Assembly: GCF_014803405.1 (NCBI RefSeq)
Contig: NZ_JACYFG010000051.1
Span: 1 to 64,000, forward strand
DNA: 64,000 bases
Source: Pelagicoccus enzymogenes
GTDB lineage: Bacteria > Verrucomicrobiota > Verrucomicrobiia > Opitutales > Opitutaceae
Reading direction: 5' to 3'
Within the stretch, counting starts at the first letter, position 1. Each line of letters starts with the position of its first letter. This document shows positions 43,374 through 51,386 of the stretch, piece after piece. The notes below the pieces were generated by a model, which was not told the origin of the DNA, did no database searches, and was given only the letters and a program-made list of their open reading frames with translations. The position numbers and the translations under genes were made by a program.

Positions 43374-46346
43374 ATGAAAAAATACCCCATACATGTCGCG
43401 TTCCCCTTTAGGAACGTTGTTTGCGGAGTTCTTGCAATTGGCGCGATCCAAGCCCCTAGGCTTCTAGCCCAAGGGGAGGAGCCAGAGGTCTTTGAGCTCT
43501 CTCCATTCACTGTCGATGCCGGTTCTGAAGACGGCTATCGAGCCACCCAAACGCTCAGTGGTACACGGCTCAAGAGCGACTTGAAGGATGTCGGATCCTC
43601 TCTGACTATCTTCACCGAAGAGATCATGAACGATCTCGCTGCGAACAGCATCGAGGATTTGCTGAACTATGCTCCGAATACGGACGTATTCGTAAACGAG
43701 CTCACAGACACGCAAGGGTTCGGAAACGACTTTCTCAACCAGGACGTCAAGTACGTAACCCGAGGGGGAGCCACCACTATCGTGGGACAGAACTTCTTCC
43801 AGACGGGTATTCCGAATGACCGTTTCAACACAGAGAGGCTAACGTTTACGCGAGGACCCAACGCCGTGCTCTTCGGTCTGGGCAATCCATCGGGCGCCTT
43901 CGTTTCCAGCACTAAGCAAGCAGGCGACAAGACCACGACCAGCATTGTTACCCAGATCGATGACCGCGGTTCTTTCCGCATCAATTTCGACCACAATCAG
44001 GTCCTGGTAGAGGACCGGCTTGCGATACGTTACTCGGGGCTACACGACGCCAGCAACCATTACCTGCCTGACGCGGAAGGTCTCAGCAAGCGTCATTTCG
44101 TGACCCTACGCTTCAAGCCCTTCGAGAAGACTGTGCTTCGCGCGAACTACGAGCAGGGGACTATCGACAAGCCAGCAGTACGCCCTTGGCCGATCTTCGA
44201 CGGCTACGGTCCATGGATCAAGGAAGGCCGTCCTACTCGCGCCACTCCAACCACCCCGAGGGTTGCTGGAATGGTAAACGATGGAGCTCGCGATATCATC
44301 TCCACGGCTTTCAGTCCTGGCGGAACGCAGATTCCGACTCAGTCACTGCTAAATCAGGCCCGCAGTGAGACCCCGAGCCTAGCGACGGGATTCTTTCCTT
44401 CCGGGAACAAGCTTTCATCTATCGATGAGGACATCTTCCCGATCTTCCATACCACTTTTGCGGGGCTCGCGGCTCGCTTGCATGACTACAATACTAAGTC
44501 GTTTTTCATCGAACAGCAGATCACCGATAGGATGTTCGTCGAGCTCGCTTACAACACTGTCGAGAACGACTACCGCTCCTTCAACGGTATGCGCGGCGGC
44601 GATGCGATGCTCCACTTCGACGTGAACGAGCAATTGCCGGACGGTAGCCCCAACCCGAACGTGGGACTTCCCTATGTGCAAGCTCGTCCGACGCTTATCG
44701 ATGGGGACAACGAGCGAGAAGACATGCGGGCTATGGTCTCCTACGACCTCGACTTCACCCAGCGAGACGGCTGGGCCCAGCATCTGGGCCGTCACCAAAT
44801 GGCAGTCTTCTTTGAGGACGGCAACGAGCAGTCCTGGTCGAGCAACAACGTGCATCGCAATATCACGCCGACCTTTCCAAACGTGCCGCAGAGCCGTATC
44901 ACCCATGGATGGAACCAACTCTCCTACCGTTTCTACTTCGAACCTGAAACGGGTAAGCTCAGCACTGCAGCAGGTCGCCAAATTTTGGAGGCGCCCGTCA
45001 TCTACGCCGGAGATCCGATACCCGAGGCGCATCCCAGCGGCATCACCCCCGGTTTTGTTGCCCAGCAAGGGCCTAGCGTCAGAGATGTAGAAGTGAAAAC
45101 GGAGGCCCTTGCCGTTCAAAGTTTCTTTTTGAATCGACGTCTCGTCGTCACCAACGGCTTCCGCGAAGACACGCAGACCTCTTGGGCTGGTGTGCCAGGA
45201 GATTTTACGGATCTGCGAGATGCGGATTTGAACAACGTCAATCCGAGAACGCTTAATCCACGCGAGCTCTTTGCGGGCGAACCGGACAAGCAGATCAAAC
45301 GCGGCGGCAGTACCGCGAGCCAAGGAGTGGTCTTTCACGCGACTCCGTTCATGAGCTTGAGCTACAATACGTCGAACAACCTGTCGATCACCGCGAACAC
45401 CTACGACCTCTATGGGAACCTCCTTCCCAACACGCAGGGAGATGGAGAGGATTTCAGCGTCAAGTTCGACATTTTAGATAGGAAGATGTATCTGGATTTC
45501 ACCTACTACACGAATTCCACGGTAGACAAGCTCGACGACATTCGTGAAACCCCAGCGGGCAGCTTCCTGCAAGTTCGCGATATTTGGAACACTCTTTTCA
45601 ATGAAACGGGCGACGTTAAGTTCCAATCGCCTCCTTACGCGACCATCGGATCGGTCTGGCGTGACCGCGCGAGCACTACTGCTAAAGGCTGGGAGTTCTC
45701 GATGACGGCGAAGCCGGTCAAAGGCTGGAACGTTCAACTAAACGGCAGTAAACGTGGCAATAGTACCACTACCGAACGTGGCGTGGTAACGCGGCAGTAC
45801 ATGAATGAATATCTGCCGATTATCAAAGCCAACAGTACGTGGATGAATTACGTGTCGGAAGACGGTCAAGGTCGTCTTGTTTCCGAAATCGTTGCTGAGC
45901 TTGAGGAGACGCTGCGAAATTTCGATCGCATCAAGGATCTTCCAGCTGACGTCTTCGCGCCGAACTGGACGGCGAACTTGATCACCTCTTACCGCTTCAA
46001 TAAGGAATCCCGTTTTAAGGGATTTTCCATCGGCGGTAGCATGAACATGCGCGGCAAGACCATCAACGGCTTTGGGGTGGACTCGAACGGAGACGTGTTG
46101 CCCGACAAGCCCTTTTACGCTCCCGGTTACGAGATCTTCGGCACTTGGTTTGGATACGATCGGAAGATCCTCAACGACAAGGTAAAGTGGAAGTTTCAGG
46201 TGAATGTCATTAACCTTTTCGACAACTATACGGTTCACCCGCTTCGTTCCATCGATACGCAAGATGGAAACAACACGCCAAGCGTCGCCTTGTATACCTT
46301 GCGTGAGCCTAGGACGGTTCGGATAACAAACACCTTTTCTTTCTAG
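43374..46346 (+). CDS. TonB-dependent outer-membrane receptor 3
   Basis: 990 residues; signal region FRNVVCGVLAIGAIQAPRLLAQ, then VFELSPFTVDAGSEDGY. The plug is nearly the same as in receptor 2 (TLSGTRLKSDLKDVGSSLTI, VKYVTRGGATTIVGQNFF, RLTFTRGPNAVLFGLGNPSG) and the barrel stays collinear to RTVRITNTFSF. The codons used are richer in C at third positions than in receptor 2, so the pair is not a recent duplicate. Differences cluster in a few barrel loops, for example KEGRPTRATPTTP against QEGSPLRATPSTP and an extra DKQIK before RGGST. The two may take related but different oligosaccharides. Two terminators follow. Confidence 0.92.
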   Translation: MKKYPIHVAFPFRNVVCGVLAIGAIQAPRLLAQGEEPEVFELSPFTVDAGSEDGYRATQTLSGTRLKSDLKDVGSSLTIFTEEIMNDLAANSIEDLLNYAPNTDVFVNELTDTQGFGNDFLNQDVKYVTRGGATTIVGQNFFQTGIPNDRFNTERLTFTRGPNAVLFGLGNPSGAFVSSTKQAGDKTTTSIVTQIDDRGSFRINFDHNQVLVEDRLAIRYSGLHDASNHYLPDAEGLSKRHFVTLRFKPFEKTVLRANYEQGTIDKPAVRPWPIFDGYGPWIKEGRPTRATPTTPRVAGMVNDGARDIISTAFSPGGTQIPTQSLLNQARSETPSLATGFFPSGNKLSSIDEDIFPIFHTTFAGLAARLHDYNTKSFFIEQQITDRMFVELAYNTVENDYRSFNGMRGGDAMLHFDVNEQLPDGSPNPNVGLPYVQARPTLIDGDNEREDMRAMVSYDLDFTQRDGWAQHLGRHQMAVFFEDGNEQSWSSNNVHRNITPTFPNVPQSRITHGWNQLSYRFYFEPETGKLSTAAGRQILEAPVIYAGDPIPEAHPSGITPGFVAQQGPSVRDVEVKTEALAVQSFFLNRRLVVTNGFREDTQTSWAGVPGDFTDLRDADLNNVNPRTLNPRELFAGEPDKQIKRGGSTASQGVVFHATPFMSLSYNTSNNLSITANTYDLYGNLLPNTQGDGEDFSVKFDILDRKMYLDFTYYTNSTVDKLDDIRETPAGSFLQVRDIWNTLFNETGDVKFQSPPYATIGSVWRDRASTTAKGWEFSMTAKPVKGWNVQLNGSKRGNSTTTERGVVTRQYMNEYLPIIKANSTWMNYVSEDGQGRLVSEIVAELEETLRNFDRIKDLPADVFAPNWTANLITSYRFNKESRFKGFSIGGSMNMRGKTINGFGVDSNGDVLPDKPFYAPGYEIFGTWFGYDRKILNDKVKWKFQVNVINLFDNYTVHPLRSIDTQDGNNTPSVALYTLREPRTVRITNTFSF

Positions 46347-46403
46347 CAGAAATCTAGGCTTCTGTTTTTTTGAAGCAGCGGTCCTGGTGGCCGCTGCTTT
46401 TTT
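46345..46403 (+). terminator. Tandem terminators of TonB receptor 3
   Basis: CAGAA-TCTAGGC-TTCTG with a T-run (46347-46371) is followed by a stronger stem, AAGCAGCGG (46373-46381) with CCGCTGCTT (46391-46399) and more Ts. Confidence 0.82.
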
Positions 46404-46435
46404 GTATTCGAAGTACGGTGACGCACTTAAGGAGA

Positions 46436-46505
46436 CTGACTGTCCGCGTTGGGCGGCCTTTCTTTATTGACCCAAGTTTGGGACCTTGTTTTTGCCCCCC
46501 CCCCC
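46436..46505. promoter_or_regulatory. Dyad site and 11-C tract upstream of the helical membrane protein
   Basis: CTGACTGTCC (46436-46445) is a one-mismatch dyad, here with its ACAGTCAG form on the minus strand, opposite to the downstream gene. An uninterrupted run of 11 Cs follows at 46495-46505, about 135 bases before the next start codon. Such runs can change length by slippage. Confidence 0.4.
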
Positions 46506-46637
46506 TCTCTCGGCTGATTCGAGAATTCCGCTGTGCCCAGACCGTTGCGCTCGCTCGAACGTCGATGCGTGAATCTTGGGTTTAGTTCCAACAATATCTT
46601 CAAAGTGCAGCAATTGTCGCCGCTGCGAGTTAATGTT

Positions 46638-47780
46638 ATGACCCTTCTGAAAGAAACAAGAATCATCGTATTATTGCTGGCCGCTGTGGTAGCGTTCACT
46701 GTCGGGTATCAATATCTGGGAAAAAGCGAAGAAAGCCTATTGTCGTACGAAGAGAAGATAAGTGGTGAAGTAAAACCAGGTACCTCCCTCCCTGCTGATA
46801 CTCAGAGGCGCGAATTGGACCCTGCCTTTATTTCGGACCTAGAGGCCGCCTTTGCCGTTTTGATTGATCGTGACGACGAACATAGCGAATACGACTTGCA
46901 TTTATTGATTCAGGAGATGACCCCCTCCGAGTTGGAGGCCTACCTTGAGGCGATCAGGCGGATTAAGGTCGAATCTTATCGAACGAGGGCGGAAATTGCC
47001 TTGCACTACCGTTGGCTTGAGTGGGATCCAGATGAGTCTCTTCAGCACGCGCTAGAAACGTGGGACCATGAAATTGCGGATACGTGGTTCGATGTTCTTG
47101 TGAGGCGCTATGCTGAGCTTTCCCCAAGAGAATCTATTGCTTGGTTGAAGCGGTCCTCCGATCCACTCGTAGTAAGCCGCTTCGCCAAGTACGCCAGCCA
47201 GGCTACGATTGGGATGGCCCCTCATGATCTGTCCTTTGCGACGGAGACACTTTCGCTTATAGAGGACCCGGAACTTCGAAGCAGATCCGTAGCCGCAATC
47301 GCATACAACATGGATCGATCGGAGGCTGAGCGGTGGCGCGGACGGTTGGAGCGGTCAGATGACCGCAACAGTGTCTCGCTGCAGGTTGCTTCGCTGCTGA
47401 TGGAAGAGAGTCCCGTTGAAGCCTTGGACTTATTGCTGGAGCTGGAGCAGACTTCTGACCCCTTGAGGGAGCAATTGGCAGCCGTAGGACTGCAAAAGCT
47501 GATCGAATCGGAACCGGGGCTCATCGAGCACTACTTTTCTAAGTTCAAATTTCCTCCTGCTGAAATCGGAGCCTTCGTCCAGCTGATGTTTCAGCAGATG
47601 TTATCAAATGACGAGTCATCCGCTCTCAGTTGGGCGGAGGAGCTGGAGGCTGATGGTCTGATGGATGACGCGACCCGTTTTGGGATTATGCATCAGCTCA
47701 AGCAGAGACATCCTCAACTTGCTCAGGTTTGGCGGGACCGGATTCAGGACCCCGCAGTACTCGAAGAACCAGATCGCTAA
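46638..47780 (+). CDS. Membrane-anchored helical-repeat protein, unknown function
   Basis: 380 residues from ATG 46638, which directly precedes the hydrophobic anchor IIVLLLAAVVAFTVGYQYL; an upstream GTG extension looks non-coding. The rest is acidic and all-helical, with repeats of about 35 residues (for example TRAEIALHYRWLEWDPDESL, then SPRESIAWLKRSSDPLVVSR and LEQTSDPLREQLAAVGLQKL) like TPR/HEAT-type solenoids. I recognise no named family. It probably faces the periplasm and binds a partner protein. It lies between receptor 3 and an unknown secreted protein, 68 bases before that gene, so a role tied to the polysaccharide locus is likely but unproven. Confidence 0.6.
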   Translation: MTLLKETRIIVLLLAAVVAFTVGYQYLGKSEESLLSYEEKISGEVKPGTSLPADTQRRELDPAFISDLEAAFAVLIDRDDEHSEYDLHLLIQEMTPSELEAYLEAIRRIKVESYRTRAEIALHYRWLEWDPDESLQHALETWDHEIADTWFDVLVRRYAELSPRESIAWLKRSSDPLVVSRFAKYASQATIGMAPHDLSFATETLSLIEDPELRSRSVAAIAYNMDRSEAERWRGRLERSDDRNSVSLQVASLLMEESPVEALDLLLELEQTSDPLREQLAAVGLQKLIESEPGLIEHYFSKFKFPPAEIGAFVQLMFQQMLSNDESSALSWAEELEADGLMDDATRFGIMHQLKQRHPQLAQVWRDRIQDPAVLEEPDR

Positions 47781-47848
47781 GCGTTGTGGAGCCCGCTTTC
47801 GGCTAGGAATGCCTCTTCTGTTAGTAACATACGAAAATACCCAAAACT

Positions 47849-49156
47849 ATGAAAATCATTAGGAATACAGCCTTGCTTGGCTTCACTGCGCTAGCCTTTC
47901 AGCTATCGTACGCCCGTGACGTAATTGCGCCCGCTGACCCATCTATAACAAGTCACACTCTCAGTTATAAAGGTTCAGTACTCGGTATTGCGGAAAACGC
48001 TGGAGGGATGATCAACCGATTTCGTATCGACGGCAGCATCGATCTCATGGGTCCTGAAGTGGATCGTGCGGGTCGCGGTGGTCAGATCGCAACGAGAGAC
48101 AAGCTACACCGGCTTCGCTACAACCCCACGCAAGCTGGATTTCACGAATACCTTGGCACCCCCTCTGACATTACAGTGAGTCAGGGCGGCACGCGACTGA
48201 CCGTAAACGATCGGCCCTGCGCTCTTTGGCATGGCGATGGTCGATTTGACTATATTCGCTGGGAAAATATTGGAGCCGACCCCTATGGAAACGATGGCGG
48301 CGATAGCGACGTCGACGGAATCGACGAGGAGAACCTCGAGGGAAAGCAGAACACTGAAGTCAAAAGCGAATTCAACTTTTGGGCCGAGTATAAGCTAATG
48401 GATACAGAGGATTGGGTCCATGATCTTGCGGTTTTCCGCTGTTCCACGAGATTCAGTTACGTGCGGGATCCTATACATTGCATAAGGCAGTTCAATAAGG
48501 TTTACAGCCCGCACATCGGAAATATCACCGATATGTCGAATCACAAACCAGATGGCGTGCATCCAGATCATCGATACGACCTAGCGAACCAAGTTAGTAT
48601 CTTTGCTATGCGCTTCGACCGTGACCGATCGCCGTTTACCCATACCCGCTGGATCAACGAAAATGGTGACTGGATGGTGAGACATCGTACCGGGGGATTT
48701 GAATGGCGCGTAAATATTGAGAACAACGAAGATGTACGTAGCCGCTCCACAGTGCCTTGGGACGGCGGGGATCGCGATACCTCCAGTCCCCACAACTTTG
48801 ATGGCAAGCGACTTATCGTTTTGGCGCAGAGTGCATTGATCGGTGGGCCTCTGAAAGCTCTTGGAATTTACACTCCTGATTCAGGCAAAAACAAACTCAA
48901 CGTAATCGGCCGGGATCGCGGTACTGGCAAGCTGCTCTACAGGGACCGCCGCGTTTACGGAATGGACCTCGCGGACGAGACGAGAACGGCTAGCCTCGAA
49001 AAGGCGGGCGTGAATATTGCGTCCTTGGGCGTGATGAATCCTGGTCAGCTTATCGCTCTAAACGCTTACGAATCGGTGCGTCACGAGACGTATCTTTTGG
49101 TAGGGAATCCCAAGCAGATTCGAGAAGTTGTAGAGCAGAATCTAGAGGGCCTTTGA
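47849..49156 (+). CDS. Unrecognised secreted protein, candidate carbohydrate-active
   Basis: 435 residues with a signal peptide (NTALLGFTALAFQLSYA). The body is rich in beta-type aromatic and charged segments (WHGDGRFDYIRWENIG, FNFWAEYKLMDTEDWVHDL, THTRWINENGDWMVRH) and has an acidic, possibly calcium-binding stretch, NDGGDSDVDGIDEENLEG (about 150-167). The last 80 residues look helical. I do not recognise a CAZyme or binding family in it. Trp and Asp/His content, export and position between receptors and a sigma/FecR pair suggest a polysaccharide-binding or -cleaving role; that is inference. A terminator follows. Confidence 0.65.
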   Translation: MKIIRNTALLGFTALAFQLSYARDVIAPADPSITSHTLSYKGSVLGIAENAGGMINRFRIDGSIDLMGPEVDRAGRGGQIATRDKLHRLRYNPTQAGFHEYLGTPSDITVSQGGTRLTVNDRPCALWHGDGRFDYIRWENIGADPYGNDGGDSDVDGIDEENLEGKQNTEVKSEFNFWAEYKLMDTEDWVHDLAVFRCSTRFSYVRDPIHCIRQFNKVYSPHIGNITDMSNHKPDGVHPDHRYDLANQVSIFAMRFDRDRSPFTHTRWINENGDWMVRHRTGGFEWRVNIENNEDVRSRSTVPWDGGDRDTSSPHNFDGKRLIVLAQSALIGGPLKALGIYTPDSGKNKLNVIGRDRGTGKLLYRDRRVYGMDLADETRTASLEKAGVNIASLGVMNPGQLIALNAYESVRHETYLLVGNPKQIREVVEQNLEGL

Positions 49157-49211
49157 GCCTTGTATTCCTAGCGGGCCCCATGGGGCTAGTGATCGGATTC
49201 AATTTCGGTTT

Positions 49212-49243
49212 AACGTCGCCTCAGGCAAGAGGCGGCGTTTTTT
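49212..49243 (+). terminator. Rho-independent terminator
   Basis: AACGTCGCCTC (49212-49222) pairs with GAGGCGGCGTT (49229-49239, one T-G pair), followed by Ts. It ends the unit of the unknown secreted protein. Confidence 0.88.
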
Positions 49244-49497
49244 CGTTTTGCCGGTATGCCTCCTCAATCTTTGGGCTGTTTAAGCAAATCGGTGAGGATG
49301 TCGCATTCCGGAAATGCATGTGCATTTGGTGTATGCAGTTCGTGAAGCTTGAAAACTTGTCGGCTAGGATGTGCAGTTCTTTCTCACCCCTACGCCTCAG
49401 TAAGTCCGCTGGTAAGTCCCTTGATGGGCGGCGGAGTTCGTGCGGGCGTATTTTTCAGATTTCCCAGTTTCAACCCCGCTTATCTCATACAATACAC
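49244..49497. other. Leader of the ECF sigma gene
   Basis: The frame of the sigma gene is open back to 49153 but reads as leader and overlaps the terminator. I see no TGACWGTCA site, gene or repeat here. Confidence 0.5.
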
Positions 49498-50037
49498 ATG
49501 ACAGATGACTCTTCGGAGCAGCAACGTTGGTTTAGGGAGCAGCTTGAGCCCCACGAGAGCAAGTTGCGAGCTTGGCTCCGGAGCCGTTTCCCATCCGAGC
49601 TCGACGTGGACGACATTATTCAGGAGTCATATCTAAAGGTGCTGCGGGCGAAGGAGGGAGTCGTTATGGAAAACCCGAAAGCCTTTTGGTTCGCGACTGC
49701 CAGGAACCTGGCCTTGGACCATGTGCGCCATCCGAGGCTTGCGAGGACAGAACACATGGACCGAGAGGAGTATCTGGAATTTGAGGACAATAGCTTGAGC
49801 GTTCCGGAGACAGTGTCGCGCAACCAAGAGCTGGAGATTCTTACTCGGGCGGTGCAATCCTTGCCAAAGCGATGCCGTCAAGTTGTCACTCTGGCTAAGA
49901 TCTATGGATTGTCGCAGAGGGAGGTGGCTCGTAAGCTCGGTATTTCTGAGAACACTGTCTCGAACCAACTGACGATTGGTGTGCGGAAGTGCGTGGACTT
50001 CGCGGTCGTCTACCGCGGAGGGAAAGGTTGTATTTGA
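49498..50037 (+). CDS. ECF-type RNA polymerase sigma factor (FecI-like)
   Basis: 179 residues from ATG 49498. Region 2 holds LRAWLRSRFPSELDVDDIIQ and ESYLKVL, then PKAFWFATARNLALDHVR. Region 4 has the helix-turn-helix LSQREVARKLGISENTVSNQ. Together with the FecR-like anti-sigma, whose ATG overlaps this stop by one base (TGATG at 50035-50039), and the STN-type receptor downstream, it forms a FecI/FecR/FecA-style cell-surface signalling set. It should direct transcription of the receptor and perhaps neighbouring degradation genes when the substrate is present. Confidence 0.9.
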   Translation: MTDDSSEQQRWFREQLEPHESKLRAWLRSRFPSELDVDDIIQESYLKVLRAKEGVVMENPKAFWFATARNLALDHVRHPRLARTEHMDREEYLEFEDNSLSVPETVSRNQELEILTRAVQSLPKRCRQVVTLAKIYGLSQREVARKLGISENTVSNQLTIGVRKCVDFAVVYRGGKGCI

Positions 50038-51134
50038 TGAATGAGAAAGACTCCGACTCAGAGGATTTAGACCGGATATCGGACGTGGCTGCGTCTTGGG
50101 TCGCGAAAGAGCAGAAAGGATTCTCGGCCGAGGAGCAGGATGCGTTTTTCCAGTGGCTGGCGGAGGATCGCAGGCATGGCGAACGCTACGCCCACTACAA
50201 GAAGGGTTGGAAAGCTTTTGATCTATTGTCAGAGTGGCGACCTGAGCACAGCTCGGATCCGAATCCGGATCTTCTCGATTCTGTATCCCCGCGTCGGTGG
50301 TGGATTCCGCTGTCTGCCGGTGCGGTGGCCGTGGCTGCGGCGTTGGCGTTGTTCATCTTGGTTTCCACTTATAACTCGCCTGCTAAGGGGCCTGCGAGGG
50401 GGGTGGAAGAGCTCCACATTGTGGCTCAGGATTACGTTCATCAGGTTTTGAGCGATGGCAGTGAAATTGACATGCGTGAAGGGGCGGCAGTGTCTATCGA
50501 GTTCGGTGACGCTGCCCGTTTTGTGCGATTATTGGAGGGGGAAGTGCATTTCACCGTCTCCAAGGATCCTGACTGGCCTTTTATCGTTGGAGTAGGAGAT
50601 AGGGAGGTGAGGGCAATTGGTACCGCATTCAACTTGAAGATCGATAGCGGGCAACTCGAGGTGCTCGTCACGGAAGGCAAGATTAGCTTGGAGAACGTGG
50701 CGGTGGAACCAGAATCGTTGCCATTCGTATCAGCACCTGAAAAGGGTGTGGTTGAGGATGCTCCGAGAAAAGGGGCGAAAGGCAGTGTGTTGGCCTACAT
50801 GAGCTACGGCCAAAAATCTACCGTATCACTCAAGTCTGACCGCGATGAGAAGCCCATTCTGCAAAACCTCGAAGCAGTCGAGATAGCTTCCATCTTAGAC
50901 TGGAAGCATGAGCTTTGGAAATTCGATGGGGTTCCGCTCGCGGAGATCGTGGCGCGCTTCAACCAGCGCAACGAAACCAAGCTGCATCTGGCGGATGGTT
51001 CGCTTGCGCATTTGCCGATCGTCGCGTCGATCCGCTCCAACGAAGTCGAAAGCCTCGTGCGGTTGCTTGACCTTTCGTTGAACATTGAAGTGGAGCGCAA
51101 AAGTAACGGTTCGATATGGCTACGGGAAAAATGA
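50037..51134 (+). CDS. FecR-family anti-sigma factor
   Basis: 365 residues from ATG 50037, coupled to the sigma gene by a one-base stop/start overlap. The cytoplasmic N-terminal part has the DUF4880-type SAEEQDAFFQWLAEDRRHGE that binds the sigma factor. One membrane helix, PLSAGAVAVAAALALFILVS (about 91-110), follows. The FecR domain in the periplasm includes VRLLEGEVHFTV and VRAIGTAFNLKI. The C-terminal end is an STN-like domain (KFDGVPLAEIVARFNQ, LLDLSLNIEVE) that would meet the receptor's own signalling domain. Likely both sequesters the sigma factor and passes on the signal. Confidence 0.9.
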   Translation: MNEKDSDSEDLDRISDVAASWVAKEQKGFSAEEQDAFFQWLAEDRRHGERYAHYKKGWKAFDLLSEWRPEHSSDPNPDLLDSVSPRRWWIPLSAGAVAVAAALALFILVSTYNSPAKGPARGVEELHIVAQDYVHQVLSDGSEIDMREGAAVSIEFGDAARFVRLLEGEVHFTVSKDPDWPFIVGVGDREVRAIGTAFNLKIDSGQLEVLVTEGKISLENVAVEPESLPFVSAPEKGVVEDAPRKGAKGSVLAYMSYGQKSTVSLKSDRDEKPILQNLEAVEIASILDWKHELWKFDGVPLAEIVARFNQRNETKLHLADGSLAHLPIVASIRSNEVESLVRLLDLSLNIEVERKSNGSIWLREK

Positions 51135-51386
51135 CTACATTTTCTCAAAAGACCAGTCGTTCGAAGAATCTGTGTGCTGTCGTGTTTGTTGAAGTTGTAT
51201 CTAAAAGGTCGATAGCTGAAGGCGCTTCGAAAAACTGAAAAAAGATGGTTCAATTTTTTAGTGATGACCTGTGAGTCAGTGGTTTAGGATCTAATATTAA
51301 AAAGTAGAAAAAATTATTGGTGTAAAGTGCCGCGAGTCCCGTCTTGGAGCGAGACAAGTATGCGCTGATGACCATATCTCGTATTT

